This document shows, piece after piece, positions 1 to 9,228 of a stretch of DNA of 64,000 nt. Both the position numbers and the translations under genes were made by a program. Every line of letters begins with the position of its first letter. Positions within the stretch are counted from its first letter, which is position 1. The stretch is taken from NCBI GenBank assembly GCA_023614405.1, contig CM042690.1:523544293-523608292 (forward strand). The letters run 5' to 3'. The notes under the pieces are model-generated. The model had not been told where the DNA came from, searched no databases, and saw only the letters and a list, made by a program, of their open reading frames with translations. The stretch is from Avena insularis (taxonomy: Eukaryota > Streptophyta > Magnoliopsida > Poales > Poaceae).

Positions 1-205
1 AGCAAATTCTGAAACACTAAAAAAAGCGCACCATCCTCAAAGCTTGATCCTGCCTTGCTGCTATTGCCAGCACGTGGCGTGCGAAGACCGTGTCTCCTGG
101 TGTTTTTTGGTCCCTTCCCGTGCGACACGTGGCGAGATGCAAGGGTGTGCGAGTCCCACGCGAGCAACGAGGCGAGTTGGAATTTCTCGGGCATGTGTCC
201 ATGCT
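1..205. other. Unassigned left flank
   Basis: No credible coding region, RNA gene or repeat boundary was recognised. The short open frames have no family features. It ends at the target duplication of the Mutator-like element. Confidence 0.4.
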
Positions 206-214
206 GCTAGCCAC
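206..214. repeat. Left 9 bp target-site duplication (GCTAGCCAC)
   Basis: GCTAGCCAC stands directly before the inverted repeat and recurs without mismatch at 1888-1896 directly after the other end. A 9 bp duplication is the hallmark of the Mutator superfamily. Confidence 0.9.
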
Positions 215-515
215 GGCAAAAAACACAAAATTAACCTAATGTTAGAATGAAATCACAAAATAACCTAAGTTTACAAAAATTTCATGATCTAACCTATTTG
301 CTTGGTGCCTTACCAAGCGGCTTCAAGTTCAATAGGATGACGCCATCCGAAACGGCGCCATGCTAGGCATGGCGCAACAGTGAACGGCGTCATAGACTCA
401 TCCGACGTGGCTGTCGTCGCCAGACCTTGGCCCACTCCTGCTAGCATGGCGCCATGGCAGGGGGCGCCATGATACCTAGCATGATGCCATAGCATAGGGC
501 GCCATGGTACTTGGC
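215..515 (+). repeat. Left terminal inverted repeat
   Basis: Pairs with 1594-1887 in reverse complement. The outer ~100 bp is AT-rich. The inner ~200 bp carries repeated GGCGCCATG motifs and a shared block around CATCCGACGTGGC. The inner limit is approximate. Confidence 0.8.
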
Positions 516-1593
516 CTTTTTTATTCACAAAGCACTATGGTTCTTATGTACACATTATCATGAAAAGTATTTTTTACTGAATCATGAGAGGGAATTTATG
601 TTGCCGTGTAGTTCTTCTCTATTAGGTGCGTGACACACATGTATACGAGTACATATAGGCTCACACATATGTACGTATATTTTTTTCCAACACAAGAAAC
701 GATATCCTACTACTACTGTTATACATATGATAAGCATCATAAAGACGTGCAACACCGGCAACAATTGACGCCAAGGCCATCATGGCGACCCTCCATTTTG
801 TCAAAGCCAACCTCTTCTTCATTGACTATGGGTACATGCATCTCGCCAACGACACACTCAAGATACTTGCCGGTTGCGGCGCGTCCATCCCACTAGATTA
901 TGTCACCTCGACCGGGCCATGGGCGTGCGGCTTGGGGAGCTCGAGTACGAGAGTCCTTCGTTTTCCACAACAACGACAGAGCAAAATTTCTGAAAATGTT
1001 TTTTTTTTGCATATTTTATATGAATTTGTAAGAAAAACTATTCTATGAAAATTTCGACACAACACTACCTAATAGTGCCTGGTTGATTTTCGATTCATTG
1101 ACTGTAGGATTGTATGCATTAGCACTGGGCATATTTCTTGTATCTCACCCATTGAAATAGAAATGATTGGTTTTGTATTCCGTAAATGTAAGAAGACATT
1201 TTATTAAAAGGAAGAATTGGACACTTAAAATAGTTATAGTTTGCTGGAATAGTCTACTTTCGCAATATCAAGACTCATACATATATCCTTCTACGCACGT
1301 AACGCACTTCACTATAAATATAACAAAAGATGTAGCTCCCATTTGACCGTCGTAACTATTATTTGCGCCAAGAATTTTAGGAGCAAATTTGCTCGAATTT
1401 GGACATGGAAACTCATAAGACGGAAGAAAGAAAATAACACTCGACCAGCATGCGTGTGTGTAGAGCAGTAGTGGTAGATGATGTTTCGGACTCCATAATA
1501 AATAATAATTATTCATGGACAGGTCCATGTGAGCCTATATGTATGTATAGAGAGCTGCAAGCTACAAAGTAAGATGGAATTTTGGTTGATCAG
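516..1593. other. Interior of the foldback element; possible captured fragment
   Basis: About 1.08 kb with no transposase. A plus-strand frame at 782-1048 (88 codons, starting MATLHFVKANLFFIDYGY) has more protein-like composition than its surroundings, and a GC-rich patch covers about 780-960. MULEs often capture host exon pieces, so this could be one. I do not recognise the family, and chance remains possible. The rest, 1050-1590, is AT-rich and featureless. Confidence 0.3.
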
Positions 1594-1887
1594 CGGAACG
1601 GCGCCATCCGCCGCGGAGCCATGCACAGCACCATGGTGCCGGCTGCCACGGCGCCATGCTCAACAACTCGTGGAGTCCTCCGGGCGATGACTGCCACGTC
1701 GGATGGTCCATGACGCCATTAGTCATGGCGTTGTGCCTACATGATGCCGTCTTCCGTGGTGTCGTGCTGCAGGGTTTGGCTTCATCCCGTAAGGCGCCGT
1801 GCTTTTAGGTTAGTTTATAAAATCTTTCAAAAGCCAGGTTATTTTGTGATTTCCTTTCGCCATTAGGTTAATTTTGTATTCTTTGCC
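1594..1887 (-). repeat. Right terminal inverted repeat
   Basis: Reverse complement of 215-515 with substitutions and small indels. It ends in TTTGCC directly before the second GCTAGCCAC. Confidence 0.8.
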
Positions 1888-1896
1888 GCTAGCCAC
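1888..1896. repeat. Right 9 bp target-site duplication (GCTAGCCAC)
   Basis: Exact copy of 206-214. Confidence 0.9.
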
Positions 1897-2836
1897 GACC
1901 ATCCATCCAGGCGAGTACTCACGCACAGATCAAGGGTCCTTTGTAGTAGTACTTTTTCTCTTTTTCAATTTGATTAAAAAGTGTAATATATTTTCATCCG
2001 AACGGCTAAATTAAAATCCGTTTGCACCATTGAGCTAGTGGTGTTGAGATATATAAAACTAGATCTTATGTTGATAGGTTTTGATAAAATATTTTTTGCA
2101 CTGCTTTCGATCCCTAGGTTGCACTGCTTTATGTTCTGCAGTGCACGGGGTGGTGCAGTAGTAATGCAATGCTCGTGTACTTCCTTTCTGTTCCGCGTCG
2201 CACTCCTTTCGATCGGATTGCATGGGTGGTGCAGTAGCGGTGCATTGCTTGTAAACCGCCTTTACATTCCGCGTCGTACTGTCTTTGTTCACACTATCTT
2301 TAGTCGTAGTGCACGGGGTGGTGCAGTCAGTGTCTTTCTATTCTGTGTCAGTGCACGGGGCGATACAGTGCCTTTTTTCTGTGTCGCACTGACTTTCATC
2401 GCAGTGCATGGGATGGGTACTACCTTTTCGTGCTGAGTTGCACTGCTTTCAAATACAGTGCATGCGATGGTACAATGATAGTGCACGAGCCGTGCACTGC
2501 CATTTTATTTTGAATGGCACCGCTTTTAGATCACTTCGTCGCACTGACTTTTGGTTGCGTGGCACTACTTGCTGCACTGCCATCTTTTTGCATGGTACAT
2601 TGAATAGTTTTCTAGGTATACTACCACAACGCGGTACGTGCACACAACATGGCAGTATGTCAGCAGTATAGTGCAGTGTGGCTATTTATTACAAGTGCGT
2701 GACAGCATGACAGCAACAGGCCAGGAACGACGGGCCAGCATCACGCGTACGACGAACAGCGCCGCTAGTCGGCCACGTGGCATGCAACTCTGGCATGATT
2801 CCTCGAGCATGTACCGGCGTGTCGGGTCCGAAGTGC
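1897..2836. other. Unassigned segment between two transposons
   Basis: It holds the degenerate GTGCACGGGG repeat cluster described separately and otherwise nothing recognisable. Open frames on both strands here are by-products of the repeats. Confidence 0.4.
2139..2500 (+). repeat. Degenerate repeat cluster, core like CAGTGCACGGGGTGGTGCAG
   Basis: Related cores lie near 2139, 2218, 2310, 2350, 2403, 2457 and 2480. Spacing is irregular (about 25-90 bp), and GCACTG/CAGTGC half-sites occur throughout. No TIR or TSD was found, so the origin is unclear; it resembles a subterminal repeat zone of a DNA transposon. Confidence 0.55.
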
Positions 2837-3120
2837 CACTACTAGAAAATTGGCGCATATGTGATGCGTGACTGATATCTGCTTTCTATAGCGTATATCA
2901 ATATGTGTATAGAATTTTCAGACTTCTGTGACGCATTACTCTTTGTGTCACCGATATCTGCTTTTTGTGACGTATATCGATATGTGTATAGAATTTTCAG
3001 ACTTCTGTGGCGCATTACTCCTTGTGCGTCACAATAATATTTTTAGTGACGCATAATGAGTCATACGTCACCGAGTTATAATGCATCATAGAAACTTTAA
3101 TATATGCATCACTGACTGTC
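2837..3120. repeat. Subterminal repeats of CACTA element A
   Basis: A block of about 85 bp beginning GATATCTGCTTT and including GTATAGAATTTTCAGACTTC is repeated at about 2874 and 2949. Shorter GTGACGCATAA motifs follow. Such arrays are the transposase-binding zones of CACTA elements. Confidence 0.75.
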
Positions 3121-3376
3121 TTACAGATATTCAAAGTAGAATATGTTCCTGGTGTATAATCAGATATTTATACATGATTTATATAGTATTTATACAGATC
3201 AGTAGAGACAGTACATATAATAGATGAAAACCGACATATAATACAAACACAACTATAATGTCATCACACTTAGATCTCGATCGAGATACATATATAGTGT
3301 CAAGTGCTGAATTTTACACAAGTGCCGAATACAAAGTTCATATCATCTCACATTACAAATATGAAGTGGTCACCGC

Positions 3377-3619
3377 CTACACTAGGATCAAATAGAATAC
3401 AATTGTGATGACAATGAGCAAGAGCAGGAGCCCGACCAGTATCTTTATTCGGTTCTTCTTCCACGGGTGGTTCCTCCACTTGGCTACCTCCTCCTCTCTA
3501 GTCGCGTATCCTTTGTAGTTGTTGCCGCTGAACTTGTTCACTTATTTGTGACAGTCCTCCCACTCCTCGTAGACTCGTGGAACCTGACTGATATACACCA
3601 CATACCACCTCGTCGCCAT
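3377..3619 (-). pseudogene. Small CACTA gene: RNase H1 N-terminal/viroplasmin-like domain plus TM tail (nonsense copy)
   Basis: Reading from the ATG at 3619, the product has the pattern of the RNase H1 hybrid-binding (Cauli_VI, PF01693-like) domain: a YVVY strand, VPRVYEEWEDC, VNKFSGNNYKGY and TREEE. The frame then runs into a C-terminal hydrophobic helix of about 18 residues (ILVGLLLLLIVITIVFY). One in-frame TAA interrupts it after DCHK, where the element B homologue has CAA (Gln). Such domains bind RNA/DNA hybrids or dsRNA in other proteins. A role in transposition is not established. About 80 residues in all. Confidence 0.7.
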
Positions 3620-4165
3620 CTCTATAGACGATAAGGCATATTAGTAAAACATGCAATGGAAATAATTAACATGCATATATGTTCACAAAATATAAAGCAA
3701 AAGATCCATAACCCTAAAAGATAGCATCGCGATCATCATATAAGTAATAAGTTCAACGGCAACACGACCATAATAGCACACAAGGCACTATACACGTCCA
3801 TCGATACACAAACTCATGAATATAGTAAAGTTCATGATACACACTACACGCGTTCATCGAGAATATACACACACTCAATCATGCTAGACACACATCTATC
3901 ATGAATACTTCTTCTCGCTCGGCTTCGGGAACGGTTGACAACCCTCTTTCGTCATCCACGTCCTTGTGTCACCCTACTTACGGAGGCATTCTTCGATCTC
4001 TCTCTTACTCAACCCTCTGCCTTGTTGTAGGCCCCCCTCTTGTGTTGACATCTTCAATGATGATTTGCGACAACTTCATCTGAATGAAATGGAAGTCTTC
4101 TCTAAGATCATCATCGTCGATTCTCGCCAAAGTTTTGGCCCATCCTCAGAGACTAGATGGCAGTG
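3620..4165. other. Non-coding spacer inside CACTA element A
   Basis: Lies between the small gene and the end of the Ulp1-like exon. AT-rich to mixed sequence without recognisable coding. The equivalent spacer in element B is 42986-43235. Confidence 0.5.
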
Positions 4166-6996
4166 TTAGGTTCTGGCAATCCCGAATATAGCCTTTAAGG
4201 TGATGGAGGACGTAGAAGGCTCCTTGGCGCTACCAGTAGTCGGCTTCTTGACGCAGGGGAACTCGAGCACGTGCTTGAACACGTGTTTGCCATCCTTGAT
4301 ACATTCCCCCTTATCTATGAAGGTGCATCCCTTCTTGGCGTAGCCCTCGAGAGCCTCATTAAGAATACCCCTTATTCTGGTGTAGTCTTTCTTCTTCGTC
4401 AAACTCCCCAAATCGAAATACGTGGCTAGCGAATACCTCGGGGCAAGGACGATGAGTGTGCAGTATTTGTCTCTATGCAACACAATTGGAACAGAATGTT
4501 GGAAAAAGAGCAAAGGAAGAAATCTATAAGAAATGCATAAGTTACGGCGGCGAGCGAGTGTGTACTTACTCGGGAAAGAAAGGCAAAATAAGTGTGTCCT
4601 TTCTCTTGTTGTCCACCATGAACTTCTCGAGGTACGCCGTCGTCTTGGTCCGTGTCTCTGATCCTTCGACTAACTGGCTGTCCCGCATGTAGTAGGGATC
4701 CACTATCATGACTTGCGGGGTACTCTCTCTCTTGATCTTCATTGCCAGATTGAGCGCGTATATGCGGACCAAGTTATAGTCCAGCCGTTTCAAGAGAAAC
4801 AACTTGAAGACGTCCTCGTATGCTATGAAGAATAGATCCGCGGGGGCTTCATGGACGAAGCTCACGTCCGATGGCACCTTGGCTGTGAAAACCGGGTAAT
4901 TTGGATATTTGTCTTTAAGAAGGATGCCCTATAGTGTCTTGACACTCTCATGCAAAGTTAACATGGGTCCAACCGTGATGTGGAGCAGATCCGGAGTCAA
5001 TCTCGGATCACCAGCTACATGCACTCGGGGCAAGCCATATTGTGTGGATGGTACGACGACCGCGTTCTGAGCCCAGATCCCCTTCGGAGGAGGCTGGCTC
5101 GCAGCCTTATTATTATTATTACCTCTCTTCATGTGCTTCTTCTTCACAACAGGGTCCTCCACTGCCATCTGCTCATTGGCCGCCTTTCAGAGTGTGTTAG
5201 GTCTTGAAAACCAATCCCGGCTTCTCCTGTGGTGGATTGGCGGCCGGAGGCGTCTCTTGAGAAAAACCATGGAAGAACAGGCGTTACGTTCATGTATTGG
5301 GCCGACCAGCTTGATGGTCGCGACCTGTGAAGGGTTCTTCATCCACAAAAGGCATATATAATCCTTTATCGGCACAGGTGTTGATGAAGTCGTCAACATT
5401 GACCAATTAATCATAATCTTCGTGGTTGCCATCATGTGGTGGTGGTAGTGGGGGCGACGGCGGTTGCGGTGCAACGCCTTTGCCATGGGGCGGTACACAC
5501 GCTCCCAAGAGTTACTGGTGATGACTGGTGGTGGCGATGACGGCGGCTGCTGCTGGCTTCCGAGGTGGTGGTCGGACGATCGATCGAGAGGTGGTGTTGG
5601 TGCTCCCCCCCGCAAGACGAATCTAGGTCTTCGGCCATGTCAAGGGCCAGTCGTAGCATTCTCCAAGGGACTTGTGTTTGTAGGCTCCCTGAGGTTCCAA
5701 GGGAGGCTCCATGTCATCGCACCTTGGCAACACCCGAGCCAACCTGACCCTCATCACGTCATCATCCATTGGATTGTTGTGCATCGTGCGGCTCGCCGGT
5801 TATATGAGAGTGCCCTTGGCAACATCCTTGAACTCGCCGCCGGCAAATTTAAGCAGGAGTATGCAAGCAGTGTCTTGAGTCAAAACATTTTGGGAATCAT
5901 GAGATGGCAGCAGTCATCAAAGGCATAAAGGAGATAACGTGCACTAACTAATTAGTTACCTGGATGATGGTGTTGAGCTCGGATAATGTAAAGACACGAC
6001 CGATGCTGGTGGCCGGCCTATCATCTGCATTCTCCCGCTCGGGTGCCTCACGAAGCACCACCATCATCGGTTGCACCTTGGTATCTTTGGCGTGAGGGGG
6101 CGTCAGTGCGACCAAAACGATAAGTTGCGTCTCGGTGTTGACGGTCGGCGGGGTTACTAGGTCTAGCGACACATTAACATTGATGCCCGATTTGCCGCCG
6201 TTTAAGTTGGGCAGATGTATCGGCCCCTGTCGACCTCCCACATTCCAAGCAGTTAGCCCCTCGAAAAACTCAGGGGGATCATCGCTCGGAGCTTCTCTTC
6301 CACTAACTTGTCCACTATTTTTTCACCCACTGCTTTTTCCTCTAGTGTCTGCACCTTCATCTTCAGCTCTTCAACAATGGCTTTATCCTACCCTAAAAAA
6401 CGGCTTTATCCTTAGCCTCCGACTAGTTCTTCCTCTCCCTGCTTTTCTTGGCGTCCTCTTTGTAGTACTCCTTGAACTTCATGCTCGTACCAAAGCCGAA
6501 CACATGGCCAGCTGAGGACGGTGGCAACCCCTTGTCCCTCTTCTTGTAAGCATTTGTCGCCTTATTGAAAATCGTGTTCCACGGCTCCGTTGAATCCTGG
6601 GATGACTCTTCGACAGGAGCATTCAGTTCATCCTCCTGTAGAGACAAGGAAAGGTGAACCCATTCAGATTCTTGGCTTCATTATTTTAATTAGAACGTAA
6701 TAGACTTGAGATCAGCGGTAAATTCCTTACCAACTTATTCTTGAACTCCTTCACCTCCGAATCATCGGTGACGAACTCCCCTGTATCCGGGTCCATGTAG
6801 TAGCAGGCTCGGACAAAGTTCCTAAGCTGCAAGTCTATGATTTTAAGCCAAGGGTTGTCTTTACCCAGGCGTTCAAGCTCAGCGTCCTCCTTGTCCCAAA
6901 TGGCATATTTTCCTCTCTAACCGCCGCTTCTAAGCCGGTGGTTACCTATGTTCTATTCCCGCATACTCCTGCCCCATTTAGTCCATTCTATAGCAT
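4166..6996 (-). pseudogene. CACTA second gene (Transposase_24-like plus Ulp1/C48-like domain), truncated and broken
   Basis: Homologous exon by exon to the element B gene at 30801-42985. Minus-strand pieces in order are: 6996 to ~6735 (EWTKWGRSM block, with stops), ~6647-6423, ~6241-5948, ~5659-5187, ~5168-4929, ~4877-4566 (YEDVFKLF, LDYNLVRIYALN, DPYYMRDSQLVEG) and ~4475-4166 (DKYCTLIVL, LEFPCVKKP). The Ulp1-like part lacks the His and Cys of active C48 peptidases. Near 4215 a frame slip replaces the expected FYVLHHLK continuation. RT-A removed the 5' end. Not functional as it stands. Confidence 0.7.
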
Positions 6997-8359
6997 TGAT
7001 ATGTCGTAAACGTATCTATAATTTTTGATGCTCCATGCTTGTTTTGTATCAACTATCTTATGTTTTATCTATAATTTGAGGCATTTTTATACATTTTCTA
7101 GAACTAACCTATTGACAAGATGCCGTAGTTCTAGTTGCCTTTTTTTGCTATTTTTGGTTTCAGAAGAGCTAGTAAGGAAATATTCTCGGAATTGGACGAA
7201 ACAAAAGCTGAAGTTCCTATTTTTCCTGACACAAGACAGATTCCAAAGCAGAGACGGAGGAGGGCACCGAGGCGGCCACACCCTATGGTGGCGCGGGTAC
7301 CCCCAGGCGTGCCACCAGGTGGTGCGGGCCCCTCGGGCCTCCATCGACCTTGCCCCTTCGCCTATATATTCCCCCTGAGATGAAAACCTAAAAACCAGAT
7401 TAGAATTCCATGAAAAGTTCCGAAGTGCCGCCGCCACCGAAAAGGAGATTCGGGGGACAGAAGTCTCTATTACGGCACCCTGCCAGGACAGGGAAGTGCC
7501 CCCGGAGCCATCTCCATTAACTCCACTGTCATCTCCATCGCTGTTGCTACTCCCATGATGAGGAGGGAGTAGTTCTCTCTCGAGGCTAAGGGCTCTACAA
7601 GTAGCTATGTATTCATCTCTCTCTCTCTATGCGTGATCTTATTGAGATCATGAGCTTTGTAATTTATAGATCGATTCTGCTACTCAAGTGCTTTAATTAA
7701 TCTCTGCTTATCCCCACGTGTGTGAAGTTGACAGTGTGCATACCGTGTGGCACTTTGTCTAAGGTTACAAAAATACTTATCATGAGTATAATTTGAGTTG
7801 GATGTCTCTGAGATTGTGGTGTTTGTTGGAACCATCTAGCGCTTAAGGTGATAGTGAGGGGTTATCTAGATGGGGAATGCGAACTTTAAGGTGTGTTGTT
7901 ATATCCCTACATCGTTCAACCGGAGAGTAGTTCAGGGTAGCATAATGAAGAGAAGATATTTATATGAGAGTGTCCACTAGTGAAAGTATGATCCCTAGGC
8001 CTTGTTTCTAAGCATTGAAACACCGTTTACAATCAGTCCCGTTACATGTTTGCTTGTTGCCACTCTTATTTCAGATTGCAATTACCACTTATAATCATCC
8101 ATAGTACTTGTATTTCACTATCTCTTCTCCGAACTAGTGCACATATACACCTGACAAGTGTATTGGGTGTGTTGGGGACATAAGAGACTTCTTGTATCTT
8201 GATTGCAGGGTTGCTTGAGAGGGATACCTTTGACCACTTCATCCCCGAGTTTGATAAACCTTGGGTGATCCACTTAAGGGAAACTTGCTACTGCTCTACA
8301 AACCTCTACACTTGGAGGCCCAACACTGTCTACAAGAATAGAAGCGTGCGTAGACATCA
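6997..8359 (+). repeat. 5' LTR of RT-A
   Basis: Starts TGATATGTCGTAAACGTATC and ends GTAGACATCA, then the PBS region. The first ~200 bp align with the RT-C LTRs (TCTATAATTTTTGATG, CTAACCTATTGAC, ATATTCTCGGAATTGGACG). Confidence 0.78.
7362..7369 (+). promoter_or_regulatory. Candidate TATA box of the RT-A LTR
   Basis: CTATATAT after a GC-rich stretch, in the same place as CTATAAGG in RT-B and CTATAAGA in RT-C. Position and conservation support an LTR promoter. Confidence 0.5.
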
Positions 8360-8369
8360 AGCTATTTTC

Positions 8370-8390
8370 TGGTGCCGTTGCCGGGGATGT
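8370..8390 (+). other. Primer-binding site, tRNA-Asp type
   Basis: TGGTGCCGTTGCCGGGGAT, 10 bp after the LTR end, complements the 3' end of plant tRNA-Asp except for one mismatch (TGGTGCC for TGGCGCC). It would prime minus-strand DNA synthesis. Confidence 0.75.
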
Positions 8391-8532
8391 AAGATAAAAG
8401 GTACTCACATCCTCTGGCTACTAAGCTATCTTCTAGTACTGTTGCTGGTGTGTGAGTGCTCGAAGTTATTTCCTTTAGATTCTGCAATTATATCTTTTTG
8501 TTTCTTGTTTTTATTTTTGTTAGTTAGGCTTA

Positions 8533-9228
8533 ATGGAAAACAACAACAAAATTAGAGAGCTTTATTGTATTTATCTTGAGTTAGGACATAAATTGTTTGA
8601 AGAGAAAATTAAAAAACCTATGGAACTTTATTTGCGTGCTAATAGCAATGTTATTAGTATGAATTCTTTGAACACCATTATTGCTAATGCTATGGAAAAG
8701 TATAAGCTTGGGGAAGCTAGTTTTTATGAAAATGATCTTTTTAGTCCCCCAAGCACAGAGGAGAAAATTTTCTTTGATGATACTATGCCTCCAATATATG
8801 ATGATTACAATGATGAATATGATATTTTTAGTCTACCTACTATTGAGGAGAAAATTAATTATGATTACAATATGCCTCCTATATTTGATGATTATGGTGA
8901 TGAGAATAATAATGATAGCTATTTTGTTGAATTTGCTCCCACTACAATTAATAAGAATAACTATGTTTATGTGGGGAGTATTAATTCTTTTCTGCATGTG
9001 GCTCATGATAAGGATGTTTTATGTGATAATTATATTATTAATTTTATTCATGATGCTACTGAAAGTTATTATGAGAGAGGGAAACATGGTTTTATATATC
9101 TCAACAATATTAAGTTTCCCCTCTTTATGTTGAAATTTTTGAAGTTGCACTTGTTTTGCTTTCCTATGCTTTATGCTTTGTGCTTTCATGACTTGTTTAT
9201 TTGCAAGATTATTTTTCATAAAAAGTAG
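8533..9228 (+). CDS. Orphan ORF of a non-autonomous Athila-type element (231 codons)
   Basis: An uninterrupted 231-codon frame starting MENNNKIRELY, just after the PBS leader where gag would normally lie. It is rich in Asn, Asp, Tyr and Ile. An imperfect internal duplication is visible: two copies of a unit containing EEKI, MPPI and DDY with a D-E tail, roughly residues 72-92 and 101-125. The C-terminus is hydrophobic (about residues 198-228). There is no zinc knuckle, protease or gag motif I can identify. It could be a diverged gag or an element-specific protein. It is unusual here in being intact. Confidence 0.5.
   Translation: MENNNKIRELYCIYLELGHKLFEEKIKKPMELYLRANSNVISMNSLNTIIANAMEKYKLGEASFYENDLFSPPSTEEKIFFDDTMPPIYDDYNDEYDIFSLPTIEEKINYDYNMPPIFDDYGDENNNDSYFVEFAPTTINKNNYVYVGSINSFLHVAHDKDVLCDNYIINFIHDATESYYERGKHGFIYLNNIKFPLFMLKFLKLHLFCFPMLYALCFHDLFICKIIFHKK

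Larger units (their letters stand above)
215..1887. mobile_element. Mutator-like foldback element with long TIRs (1.67 kb)
   Basis: The element begins GGCAAA and ends TTTGCC. The two ends are imperfect inverted repeats for about 300 bp, with matching blocks such as ACAAAATTAACCTAATG and GAAATCACAAAATAACCT and then a GC-rich section of GGCGCCATG-like motifs. A perfect 9 bp duplication flanks it. There is no MULE transposase, so it is non-autonomous and would need a transposase from elsewhere. Superfamily assignment rests on TSD length and long TIRs; the family is unknown. Confidence 0.88.
2837..6996 (-). mobile_element. CACTA (En/Spm) element A, 3' portion, minus strand
   Basis: It starts with the CACTA terminus CACTACTAGAAAA at 2837, followed by direct subterminal repeats. 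On the minus strand it carries the same gene order seen in element B: a Transposase_24-like gene with an Ulp1-like domain (6996 down to 4166), then a small RNase H1 N-terminal-domain gene (3619 down to 3377). Its 5' half, including the transposase, is missing because RT-A begins at 6997 within coding sequence. The other end is not in this window. Confidence 0.82.

Noticed and set aside
782..1048. Confident host protein-coding gene
   Set aside because: No family recognised, no splice context, and it lies inside a transposon; reported only as a possible captured fragment.
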